Part shown: in pieces, positions 51,090-59,083 of the stretch
Position numbering within the stretch: the first letter of the stretch is position 1
Layout: the number at the start of each line of letters is the position of its first letter
Assembly: GCF_937960835.1 (NCBI RefSeq)
Contig: NZ_CALGPC010000010.1
Coordinates: forward strand, 62,001-126,000
Length of the DNA: 64,000 nucleotides
Reading direction: 5' to 3'
From: an uncultured Ferrovibrio sp.
Lineage (GTDB): Bacteria > Pseudomonadota > Alphaproteobacteria > Ferrovibrionales > Ferrovibrionaceae
The notes under the pieces: model-generated
Databases searched by the model: none
The model's input: the letters and a program-made list of their open reading frames with translations, nothing else
What the model was told of the DNA's origin: nothing
Made by a program: the position numbers and the translations under genes

Positions 51090-51941
51090 ATGAACTTCAT
51101 TCTTACCCTCTCCTGTCACGACCGCCCCGGCATTGTCGCCGCCGTGTCCGGTTTTCTGGCCGAGCACCGTTTCAACATCCGCGATTCCGCGCAGTTCGGG
51201 GATGCCGAAACCGGCCTGTTCTTCATGCGCGTCAGCTTTGAGGATCTTGAGGGCGACCGCCCGGCAGAGACCGTGCGGGCCGCCTTCGCGCCGGTGGCCG
51301 CGCCTTTTGCCATGACCTGGGCGATCCATGACGAAGCCGCCAAGCCGCGGGTCCTGATCATGGTGTCGAAGTTCGGGCATTGCCTGAACGACCTGCTGTA
51401 CCGCTATTCGATCGGGGCGCTGCCGGTAGAAATTCCCGCCATCGTCTCCAATCACCGCGATTGGTATCAGCGCGCCGCCGCCCACGACATTCCTTACTAT
51501 CACTGGCCGGTGACGCCGGAGACCAAGGCGCAGCAGGAAGAGCGCCTGCTGGATCTGATCCAAACGGAGAAGATCGAGCTGGTCATCCTAGCCCGCTACA
51601 TGCAGGTGCTGTCGCCCACGCTATGCCACGCGCTGGCGGGCAAGATCATCAATATCCACCATTCCTTCCTGCCCAGCTTCAAGGGCGCCAAGCCCTATCA
51701 TCAGGCGCATGCGCGCGGCGTGAAGCTGATCGGCGCCACGGCGCATTACGTCACCGACGATCTGGATGAAGGGCCGATCATCGAGCAGGAAGTCGCCCGC
51801 GTGGATCACGCCTATTCGCCCGATCAGCTTGCTGCAACCGGCCGCGATATCGAAAGCCTGGTGCTGGCGCGCGCTGTGAAGTACCACGTCGAGCACCGCA
51901 TTTTTCTCAACGGGCACAAGACCGTCGTCTTCCGGGGCTGA
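51090..51941 (+). CDS. purU: Formyltetrahydrofolate deformylase
   Basis: 283 residues from the ATG at 51090. The N-terminal ACT domain (LTLSCHDRPGIVAAVSGFLAEHRFNI) precedes the formyltransferase-fold catalytic domain with INIHHSFLPSFKGAKPYHQAHARGVKLIGATAHYV (Asn, His) and the Asp in DDLDEGPIIEQEV. PurU hydrolyses 10-formyl-THF to formate and THF, balancing one-carbon pools and supplying formate for PurT. It is monocistronic here. Confidence 0.95.
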   Translation: MNFILTLSCHDRPGIVAAVSGFLAEHRFNIRDSAQFGDAETGLFFMRVSFEDLEGDRPAETVRAAFAPVAAPFAMTWAIHDEAAKPRVLIMVSKFGHCLNDLLYRYSIGALPVEIPAIVSNHRDWYQRAAAHDIPYYHWPVTPETKAQQEERLLDLIQTEKIELVILARYMQVLSPTLCHALAGKIINIHHSFLPSFKGAKPYHQAHARGVKLIGATAHYVTDDLDEGPIIEQEVARVDHAYSPDQLAATGRDIESLVLARAVKYHVEHRIFLNGHKTVVFRG

Positions 51942-52192
51942 TCCCTCCAAGCGTTTTCTTCGCAAACGCAATATCGCGCGAACGGGAAGATATCCCCCAT
52001 TCGGGAACAGCTTCGCATAGCTGGCGTTTCGTAAACGACGCGAAGAGCTGACTTAGCTCCGCCGGCGCAACAAGTTACGCCCGAATTGGCGGCTGTTACA
52101 GCCCGCGGAAAATGCAGAGCCGATCGCTAGAAAATCCTGCAAGCGCAGACCGGGGATTTTCTGCTAATCTTGCATCAGGCTTCTCTACGGCG

Positions 52193-52942
52193 GTGAACAC
52201 TTTGACTGACGCCGTGATCGATCGCCGGAACTTTCTCATCGCTGCTGCCGGCCTGGCGGCAGCGGGCGGGGCTGCCGATAGCCTCGCGCAGCAAAAACTC
52301 ACGGAGCAGGAAAGTGTCGACCTGGCTCTGGCCCTGGCCGCGGATTGCTCAGGCAGCATCAAGCCAGAGCATTATGTGCTGCAGCAGCAAGGCTATGCCG
52401 ATGCCTTCAGTCATAAGGATGTGATCAAGGCCATCCGCTCCGGCGCGCGCGGGCAGATCGCTGTCTGCTATTTCCAATGGTCGGGCTACAGCCTCCAGGG
52501 CGTGAACATCCCCTGGACTATTCTCTCATCCGACGACAGCATCGCGCGTTTCGTTGCGGCGCTGAGAGAAACCGAACGCAGCATCTTCAGCGGTGGCACG
52601 GCGCCCGCTGGCGCCATCGCCTTCGGCCAGAAGTTGCTGGGCGAACTGCCGGTGAAAGCCGAGCGCAAGGTGATCGATATCTCCGGCGATGGCCGCACCA
52701 ATACCGGCCCGCCGCCCGATGAGGACCGCGCCAACGCCCTCGCCGCCGGCATCACGATCAACGGCCTGCCGATCCTGCATCTGGAGCCGGACATCGATGA
52801 GTATTACGAGAAGTATCTGATCGGCGGCCCTGGCGCCTTTATCGTCTCGGCGCGCGATTTCGACTCTTTCAAGGACGCGATCCGGCGCAAGCTGGTGCTG
52901 GAGATCGCGGGCCTGACCCCAGACGCCCCCAAACGCACATAA
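52193..52942 (+). CDS. DUF1194 family VWA-like exported protein
   Basis: 249 residues if started at GTG 52193; other in-frame starts are TTG 52202 and GTG 52214. A twin-arginine-like signal (IDRRNFLIAAAGLAAAGGAAD) leads to a von Willebrand-like domain with the metal-site motif ALAADCSGSIKPEHYVLQQQGYADAF, then AVCYFQWSGYSLQGVNIPWTIL and IDISGDGRTNTGPPPDEDR. DUF1194 proteins are periplasmic and of unknown role. It is convergent with the redoxin gene, one base apart. Confidence 0.85.
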   Translation: MNTLTDAVIDRRNFLIAAAGLAAAGGAADSLAQQKLTEQESVDLALALAADCSGSIKPEHYVLQQQGYADAFSHKDVIKAIRSGARGQIAVCYFQWSGYSLQGVNIPWTILSSDDSIARFVAALRETERSIFSGGTAPAGAIAFGQKLLGELPVKAERKVIDISGDGRTNTGPPPDEDRANALAAGITINGLPILHLEPDIDEYYEKYLIGGPGAFIVSARDFDSFKDAIRRKLVLEIAGLTPDAPKRT

Positions 52943-52943
52943 A

Positions 52944-53231
52944 CTATTGCCGGTCGATATGGCCGAGATCGCGGTCGGGGTCCAAGCGATCCCGCACCAG
53001 TTGCTTCAGCGTTTTTACATCCGGGAAGCCGCCGTCGCGCTTGCGCTCCCAGATTAGCTCGTCTTCATATTCGATACGGAAAACCCCGCCGGTGGCAGGC
53101 ACGAGAACCACCTCCCGCAGATCGTCGGCGAAGGTGGAGAGCAGTTCCTGAGCCATCCAGCCGGCCCGCAACAGCCACTGGCATTGCGTGCAATAGGTGA
53201 TGGCGATCCGGGGTTTACGTGGCTGTGTCAT
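52944..53231 (-). CDS. SelT/SelW/SelH-like redox protein (Rdx family, CxxC)
   Basis: 95 codons from the ATG at 53231. The active motif is ITYCTQCQW, a CxxC in the place where eukaryotic and some bacterial relatives have CxxU. The rest fits the thioredoxin-like Rdx fold (ELLSTFADDLREVVLVPATGGVFRIEY, IWERKRDGGFPDVKTLKQLVRDRLDP). It probably acts on thiol-disulfide exchange in the cytoplasm. The start lies close to the marR stop (53255), so the two may be co-transcribed. Confidence 0.88.
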   Translation of the reverse strand: MTQPRKPRIAITYCTQCQWLLRAGWMAQELLSTFADDLREVVLVPATGGVFRIEYEDELIWERKRDGGFPDVKTLKQLVRDRLDPDRDLGHIDRQ

Positions 53232-53254
53232 GGCAGGCTTTCCACGGCAAAAAC

Positions 53255-53806
53255 TCACTCGACCGCACCGCTGCCCAGGCTGCGGGCGATCTTCTTCAAC
53301 AGCCGCAGCAGTGTCGCCCGCTCCGAGGGGCTGAGCGACGCCACGATATTGCGTTCATGCTGCAGCACCTTGGCATTCAGATCGTCCAGCAGCGCCTTGC
53401 CCTTCTCGCTCAGGGACAAGGCATAGGTGCGGCGGTCGGCGGCGGTGCGCTGGCGCAGAATCAGGCCGTTGCGCTCAAGCTGGTCCAGCGCCGGCGTCAG
53501 GGTGGACTTGTCCAGCCCCACGGCGCGGCTGAGATCGGTCTGGTTGATGCCGGGATTGTGCTTCAGCAGGGTCAGCAGGCTGAAGCGGCCGGGCGTCAGT
53601 TCGCCCATGCGGTCCGCCATGCGTCCGACAATCCTGGCGAAATCCTCGAAGACGGCAACCTGAGCAATGCGCAGGTTATAGCCGTAGTAGCCAGGCAGCG
53701 GCCCGCGGTCGATCTTGCGTGTTATGCCATTGCCGCGCGCCGTAACGTTGGCGGCGGCAGTCTTCGGTGCTTTTTGCGCTGCGGCTGTCGTGCGGCTCCT
53801 TGCCAT
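53255..53806 (-). CDS. MarR-family transcriptional regulator
   Basis: 183 residues, with a 35-residue N-terminal extension before the winged helix. The DNA-binding region is LLKHNPGINQTDLSRAVGLDKSTLTPALDQLERNGLILRQRTAADRRTYALSLSEKG with the basic wing DRRTY. It starts 3 bp after the dctM stop, so it is the last gene of the TRAP operon and is a likely regulator of it and the divergent oxidoreductase. The inducer is unknown, perhaps an aromatic or 2-oxo acid. Confidence 0.9.
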   Translation of the reverse strand: MARSRTTAAAQKAPKTAAANVTARGNGITRKIDRGPLPGYYGYNLRIAQVAVFEDFARIVGRMADRMGELTPGRFSLLTLLKHNPGINQTDLSRAVGLDKSTLTPALDQLERNGLILRQRTAADRRTYALSLSEKGKALLDDLNAKVLQHERNIVASLSPSERATLLRLLKKIARSLGSGAVE

Positions 53807-53809
53807 GGC

Positions 53810-55114
53810 TCAATTCATATGGCTTGGCAGGAAAAGCGCAATGGCCGGGAATGCGACAAGAAGCGTCAGCCGGATCAGGTCGGCGATGATGAAAGGCATT
53901 ACGCCCTTGTAGATCTCCCACAGGCTGACGTCGCGGGCGATGGAGTTGATCACGAAGACGTTGATTCCGATTGGCGGCATCACCATGCCGAGCGTGGTGA
54001 CCATGACGATGATCACGCCGAACCAGATCGGATCGAAGCCAAGCTGCAGCATCACCGGATAGATGATCGGCACCGTCACCAGAATGATCGCCAGCTCGTC
54101 CATCAGGGCGCCGAGTATGAGATACATGATCAGGATCAGCACAAGCACGCCGTAAGGCCCGACCGGCAGCCCGGTCAGGAAATCGCTGACCTTCTGCGGC
54201 GTCTGGGTAATCACCAGGAAATAGCCGAACAGGAAAGCGCCGACGACGATGGTGAAGATAGCGGCCGAGGTCCGCACCGCCTCGATCAGGCTGTCGCGGA
54301 TCTTCGGCCAGTCCAGCCGGCCGCGCAGGATGCCGATGATCAGCGCGCCGATTGCGCCGCAGCCAGCCGCCTCGGTGGCTGTGAACACGCCGCCATACAT
54401 GCCGCCGACGATGCCGGCGAAGAGCAGTACGGTCGCCCAGACGTCGCGCAGCGAGACAAGCCGCTCCGACCAGCTCGATTTCGGGCCGCGCGGCATGATT
54501 TCGGGTCGCAGGATGCCGAGGATCTGGACAGTGATGATATAGAGAACGATCGCCAGCAGACCCGGCAGAATCCCGGAGATGAACAGCTTGCCGATGTCCT
54601 GCTCTGTGAGAATGCCATAGAGCGCAAAGACCACCGAAGGCGGGATCATGATGCCGAGCGTGCCGCCCGCAGCGATCACGCCGGTCGACAGGCCGGGATG
54701 ATAGCCAAAGCGCCGCATCTCGGGCAGCGCCACATTCGTCATGGTCGCCGCCGTCGCGACCGACGAGCCGTTGATGGCGGCAAAGCCGGCGCAGGCCGCG
54801 ACAGTGGCCATGGCCAGCCCGCCCCGGCGATGCCCCAACCATGCCTCGCAGGCGCGGAACAGCTCGCGGCTCATGCCGGCGGCGGTGGCGAAGCATCCCA
54901 TCAGGATGAACATGGGAATGACGGCAAGATCGTAATCGGTCGCCACCCGGATCGGCGACTGGGCCAGAAGATTGAGCGCCGGATTGAACGCCGCCAGCAG
55001 GGCGAAACCACCTACCCCGACGATGCCCATGGCAACACCGACCGGCACACGGAGCAGCATCATCACAAAGAGCACGACGAAGCCGCCGATCGCCACGAAA
55101 TCTTGATCCAACAC
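53810..55114 (-). CDS. dctM: TRAP transporter large permease
   Basis: 434 residues, GTG start at 55114. About twelve membrane helices. The family features VGVGGFALLAAFNPALNLLAQSP, GMVMPPIGINVFVINSI and FILMGCFATAAGMSRELF identify DctM/SiaM. It drives sodium- or proton-coupled import of an organic acid bound by DctP. It follows dctQ by 4 bp. Confidence 0.93.
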   Translation of the reverse strand: MLDQDFVAIGGFVVLFVMMLLRVPVGVAMGIVGVGGFALLAAFNPALNLLAQSPIRVATDYDLAVIPMFILMGCFATAAGMSRELFRACEAWLGHRRGGLAMATVAACAGFAAINGSSVATAATMTNVALPEMRRFGYHPGLSTGVIAAGGTLGIMIPPSVVFALYGILTEQDIGKLFISGILPGLLAIVLYIITVQILGILRPEIMPRGPKSSWSERLVSLRDVWATVLLFAGIVGGMYGGVFTATEAAGCGAIGALIIGILRGRLDWPKIRDSLIEAVRTSAAIFTIVVGAFLFGYFLVITQTPQKVSDFLTGLPVGPYGVLVLILIMYLILGALMDELAIILVTVPIIYPVMLQLGFDPIWFGVIIVMVTTLGMVMPPIGINVFVINSIARDVSLWEIYKGVMPFIIADLIRLTLLVAFPAIALFLPSHMN

Positions 55115-55118
55115 CCGG

Positions 55119-55583
55119 CTAATTCCCCCTGTTGCCGATCAGCCTGATCAGGCGCAGCAGCAGTAAGATGCTGGCCAGCAGGATGCCGAGCGCGGCCAAG
55201 GCGTGGAATGGCCATACCGGCAGGCGCAAGTCGAAGGTCTGCTCCGAAGAGGCATAAACGCTGACCACCTTCGTTTGCAGCATCCAGGCAAACAGCGCAA
55301 AGAAGGCCAGCGTGATCACCGTCGCAATGACGTCGATCACCCACTTCCCCTTTCTGGGTAGCATCTCCCATAAACCGTCGACCTGGATATGGCGGTTGCG
55401 GAAACCGGCTGAGGCAATGCCCCAGAACATCGCCGTTCCCAGCAGCAGGCGTGAGAAATCGAAAGCGTCGGGAATGCCGTAATTGAACAGCCAGCGCGCC
55501 ATCACCGCCGAGAAGGTCAGCAGCGCAATCCCGCCCAGCAGCAGGCCGGCAATCAACTCCACCTTGTCGATGAATCGGTTCAT
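55119..55583 (-). CDS. dctQ: TRAP transporter small permease
   Basis: 154 residues with four membrane helices (LIAGLLLGGIALLTFSAVMARWLFN, LLGTAMFWGIAS, WVIDVIATVITLAFFALFAWML, WPFHALAALGILLASILLLLRLI). It is the DctQ subunit that joins DctM in the membrane. The DctP gene lies upstream with a perfect hairpin between the two. Confidence 0.92.
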   Translation of the reverse strand: MNRFIDKVELIAGLLLGGIALLTFSAVMARWLFNYGIPDAFDFSRLLLGTAMFWGIASAGFRNRHIQVDGLWEMLPRKGKWVIDVIATVITLAFFALFAWMLQTKVVSVYASSEQTFDLRLPVWPFHALAALGILLASILLLLRLIRLIGNRGN

Positions 55584-55632
55584 AGGACGAAGCCTATACC
55601 AGCAGAAGAACTACTCCCAAGAGAGGGATTAA

Positions 55633-55659
55633 GGCGGCTGCCGTTAGCCGGCAGCCGCC
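55633..55659 (-). terminator. Intercistronic hairpin between dctP and dctQ
   Basis: Perfect 11-bp stem GGCGGCTGCCG / CGGCAGCCGCC with loop TTAGC. On the minus strand it lies 31 bp after the dctP stop and is followed by TTAATCCC. It probably limits readthrough so that DctP exceeds the permease, in parallel with the hairpin in the ABC operon of this window. Confidence 0.7.
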
Positions 55660-55690
55660 CTTTCTTCCCCCACTCGACAAGAGTTCCCGA

Positions 55691-56752
55691 TCAGGACGCG
55701 GCCGCGTTGCGCTTCTTCAGCTCGGCCTTCAGCTCGTCCAGCGCCGTTTTGCCATCGACACCGACCTTCTTCACGTCTTCGTACCAGGCCTTGGTCATCT
55801 CGTCGGCAATCTTCTGCCAGGCAGCCATGTCGTCCGCGCTCGGCTTTACGGCCTCATGTCCGGGCAGCGCCAGCATCTTGGCCTTGCCCGATGCCTCGGC
55901 ATCCGACCACCTGGTATTCACCTTCTCCGACCATTCCGAAGTGCAATGTTCATCCACCGCCTTCTGCTGCGCCGGAGAGAGCTTGGCATATGCGCCCTTG
56001 TTCATCGCCAGCACGAAGTTGCTGATGTAGAGCGGCACGTCGGTGTGATACTTCACCGCCTTGTCGATGCCGAAGATGAAGATGCTGTCCCACGGGAAAG
56101 TGAGCGCATCGGCCACACCGCGCTCCAGCGCATCGCGGGCTTCCGGCGCGGTCACCTGCACATTGGTACCCCCGGCCAGAGTGACAAGGCGGGCGACGGT
56201 TGCATTGCCGGGACGGATCTTCAGCCCTTTGACATCGTCGGGCTTGGCGATCTTGACCTTGCTGTGGAAGGTGCCAGGATCATGCACGAAGGTCATGCAG
56301 ACCTTCACATCCGCCATCTCCTTCTCTGCGTATTTGCGATACCAGGCATCGATGGCGGCGGAGCCGGACTTGCCGTTGGAGAACAGGAACGGCAGTTCGC
56401 TACCGGCAATGATCGGGAAACGGCCCGGCGTATAACCCGGGTTGACGTAAGTGAGGTCGGCCACGCCGTCGCGCGCCATGTCGTAGTGATCCTTGGCGGC
56501 GCCCAGCTGCTGGGCCGGGAAAATCTGCAGTTTCACGGTGCCGTTGGTTGCTGCTTCCAGCGACTTGCCCCATTCCTGCCAGGAGGGATGCAGCGGATGC
56601 GCGGGCGGCAGCCAATGCGCAAGCCGCAGGGTCACCGTTTTGTCCTGCGCAACAGACTGGGATGGTGCAGCAACGGACAGCGTCGCCGCCACAGCAAGCG
56701 CGGCCGCTCCGGCGAAGACATGACGCGTCAATGCCGACTTTTGGTGAGCCAT
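55691..56752 (-). CDS. dctP: TRAP transporter solute-binding protein
   Basis: 353 residues. A signal peptide (FAGAAALAVAATLSVAAPSQSVAQ, cut near residue 37) precedes a DctP domain: VTLRLAHWLPPAHPLHPSWQEWGKSLEAATNGTVKLQIFPAQQLG and GLKIRPGNATVARLVTLAGGTNVQV with the Arg that pairs with the substrate carboxylate. The substrate is thus a carboxylic acid. Composition suggests an aromatic or 2-oxo acid in view of the divergent oxidoreductase, an inference only. Confidence 0.93.
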   Translation of the reverse strand: MAHQKSALTRHVFAGAAALAVAATLSVAAPSQSVAQDKTVTLRLAHWLPPAHPLHPSWQEWGKSLEAATNGTVKLQIFPAQQLGAAKDHYDMARDGVADLTYVNPGYTPGRFPIIAGSELPFLFSNGKSGSAAIDAWYRKYAEKEMADVKVCMTFVHDPGTFHSKVKIAKPDDVKGLKIRPGNATVARLVTLAGGTNVQVTAPEARDALERGVADALTFPWDSIFIFGIDKAVKYHTDVPLYISNFVLAMNKGAYAKLSPAQQKAVDEHCTSEWSEKVNTRWSDAEASGKAKMLALPGHEAVKPSADDMAAWQKIADEMTKAWYEDVKKVGVDGKTALDELKAELKKRNAAAS

Positions 56753-56855
56753 GGGTGTTTCCTCCGTGTCATGGGCTGGCCATGCGTTAGCGCTGACCGC
56801 CCTTGTTATGCGGGTTCAGCCTAGCAGTGGCCCCTGGGGGAGTCCAGATGATTTC

Positions 56856-56869
56856 GTTTGAAGTCCAAC
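56856..56869. promoter_or_regulatory. Candidate MarR operator between dctP and the oxidoreductase genes
   Basis: GTTTGAAGTCCAAC is a near-palindrome (10 of 14 positions symmetric, half-sites GTT-x-GA / TC-x-AAC). It lies in the 172-bp divergent promoter region, 56 bp before the oxidoreductase start. MarR operators are short palindromes of this kind. Confidence 0.35.
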
Positions 56870-56924
56870 TAATCATTGACGCTTTCCCATGCCGGTGCGA
56901 GAATCGGAATAATGGGAGGAAACG

Positions 56925-59081
56925 ATGGAACGCTCTTTCGCGAAAGAGATCCAATCACTTCGGCTTGGCGCCGGCGCCACCTTCCAGGGCGAAGGCATTC
57001 TCGCCGTAACCAAAGCGCTGCTGCAATCCGGGGTTTCCTATGTCGGCGGCTATCAGGGCGCGCCGGTCTCCCACCTGCTCGACGTTCTGGTGCAGGCACA
57101 GGACATCCTCGACGAACTCGGCATTCATCTTGAAACCTGCACCAACGAAGCCTCGGCGGCTGCACTGCTGGGCGCATCCATCAACTATCCTGCCCGCGGC
57201 GCGGTGACCTGGAAATCCATCGTTGGCACCAATGTTGCCTCCGATGCCTTGAGCAATCTTGCGTCTGCCGGCGTAATCGGCGGTGCACTGATCATCCTGG
57301 GCGAGGATTACGGCGAAGGCGCCAGCGTAATCCAGGAACGTAGCCATGCCTATGCGATGAAATCATCCATGTGGCTGCTCGATCCGCGGCCGGATCTGCC
57401 GACCATCACCCGCTGCGTCGAACAGGGGTTCGCACTGTCCGAAGCATCGAATACCCCGGTGATGATGGAGCTGCGCATCCGTGCCTGCCATGTCACCGGC
57501 GAATTCCCAGCCAAGGACAATGTGGCCGCGAAGGTCTCGCGCAATGCCCGCCTGACCGATCCCGCCAGTTTCAATTACGACCGCCTGTCGCATCCGCCCG
57601 CCACCTTTATGCAGGAGCGGCTAAAGCTGGAACGGCGCCTGCCGGCCGCGCAGGAATTCATCCAAGAACGCGGGCTGAATGAGCTGATACCCGGCGATCT
57701 GCAGGAGATCGGCATCATCGTGCAGGGCGGCCTGTACAACACCCTCAACCGCGCCCTGATGAACCTGAATTTGAGCGACGCCTTCGGCCGCAGCCGGGTG
57801 CCGCTTCTGGTGCTGAATGTCACCTACCCCCTGGTGCCCGGGCAGATCAGCCAGTTCTGCGCCGGAAAACGTGCCGTGCTGATGGTCGAGGAAGGCTCGC
57901 CCGAATATATCGAGCAGGCGATCCACACCATCCTGCGCAAGGCGGATATCAACACGCGGCTGCATGGCAAGGGCATGCTGCCTGCTGCTGGGGAATATAC
58001 GATCGAGGCGCTGACCCGCGGTCTGCTTGCCTTCATCAAGGCCGAGCAGCCGCAGATCGATATCAGCACGGGCGAAGCCGGCTTCCAGACTGCGCTCGAT
58101 ACCCGCAGGGCAGCCCAAGCCCTGATCGGTCCCGATCTGCCGATGCGCCCGCCGACCTTCTGCACCGGCTGCCCCGAACGGCCGGTCTTTACCGCCATCA
58201 AGCTGGTGGAACGCCAGGTCGGCAAGCTGCATGTCGCAGCCGATATCGGCTGCCATGCCCTGGCGACCTTCGCGCCGTTCAGTTTGGGCAATTCGATCCT
58301 CGGCTATGGCATGTCGCTGGCTTCCGCCGCCGGTGTCGGGCCTCTGTCCAGCAAGCGTCCGCTGGCGATCATGGGCGATGGCGGCTTCTGGCATAACGGC
58401 GTGCTGAGCGGCGTCGCCTCCTCCATCTTCAATCGCGGCGACGGCGTGCTGGTGGTGATGCAGAACGGCTATACCTCGGCCACCGGCGTGCAATACCTGC
58501 CCTCTTCCACCGGCAACCGCCTGGATCATCAGCCCGGCGGTTCGGATATCGAGACCACGGTGAAGGCTCTGGGCGTGCGCTGGGTGCGCCGCATCCGCAG
58601 CTATAGCCTGCCCGAAATGGTAAAAAGCCTGCGCGAAGCGATGACGACGGCCCAGAAGGGCCTGAAGGTGATCATCGCCGATGGCGAATGCCAGCTTGCG
58701 CGCCAGCGACGCTTGCGGGTGACCGAAGCCGAAGCGCTGAAATCGGGTGAACGCGTCGTGCGGACGCGGTTCGGCATCGATGACAGCGTCTGCACCGGGG
58801 ATCATTCCTGCATCCGGCTGTCCGGCTGCCCGTCTTTGACGATCAAGCTCAATCCCGATCCGCTGCGCAGCGATCCGGTCGCCTCGGTGATCAGCAGCTG
58901 CGTCGGATGCGGTCATTGCGGCGAGGTCGCCCATGCCGCAGTGCTGTGCCCCTCCTTCTACAAGACCGAGATCGTGCACAATCCGACCTGGTGGGACCGC
59001 CTGAGCGACCGCCTCCATCGCACGATCATCGGCTGGCTCAATGGCAAGCCGGCCGCCATCCAGCCGGCGGCAGGAGAATAG
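56925..59081 (+). CDS. Indolepyruvate ferredoxin oxidoreductase alpha-type subunit
   Basis: 718 residues. An IorA-like enzyme that oxidatively decarboxylates aryl or other 2-oxo acids to acyl-CoA with ferredoxin. The N-terminal pyruvate:ferredoxin oxidoreductase domain (FQGEGILAVTKALLQSGVSYVGGYQGAPVSHLLDVL) is followed by the thiamine-diphosphate domain with GDGGFWHNGVLSGVAS and QNGYTSATG. CTGCPERPVF and the C-terminal Cys cluster (VCTGDHSCIRLSGC then CVGCGHCGEVAHAAVLCP) bind two iron-sulfur clusters. Next gene is the gamma-type partner. The upstream 172 bp is shared with divergent dctP. Confidence 0.9.
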   Translation: MERSFAKEIQSLRLGAGATFQGEGILAVTKALLQSGVSYVGGYQGAPVSHLLDVLVQAQDILDELGIHLETCTNEASAAALLGASINYPARGAVTWKSIVGTNVASDALSNLASAGVIGGALIILGEDYGEGASVIQERSHAYAMKSSMWLLDPRPDLPTITRCVEQGFALSEASNTPVMMELRIRACHVTGEFPAKDNVAAKVSRNARLTDPASFNYDRLSHPPATFMQERLKLERRLPAAQEFIQERGLNELIPGDLQEIGIIVQGGLYNTLNRALMNLNLSDAFGRSRVPLLVLNVTYPLVPGQISQFCAGKRAVLMVEEGSPEYIEQAIHTILRKADINTRLHGKGMLPAAGEYTIEALTRGLLAFIKAEQPQIDISTGEAGFQTALDTRRAAQALIGPDLPMRPPTFCTGCPERPVFTAIKLVERQVGKLHVAADIGCHALATFAPFSLGNSILGYGMSLASAAGVGPLSSKRPLAIMGDGGFWHNGVLSGVASSIFNRGDGVLVVMQNGYTSATGVQYLPSSTGNRLDHQPGGSDIETTVKALGVRWVRRIRSYSLPEMVKSLREAMTTAQKGLKVIIADGECQLARQRRLRVTEAEALKSGERVVRTRFGIDDSVCTGDHSCIRLSGCPSLTIKLNPDPLRSDPVASVISSCVGCGHCGEVAHAAVLCPSFYKTEIVHNPTWWDRLSDRLHRTIIGWLNGKPAAIQPAAGE

Positions 59082-59083
59082 CC

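Noticed and set aside
53219..55147. A 642-codon plus-strand reading frame
   Set aside because: It is antisense to marR, dctM and neighbours and its product is rich in His, Asp, Gln, Gly and Arg without any domain. It is a high-GC shadow of the true minus-strand genes.
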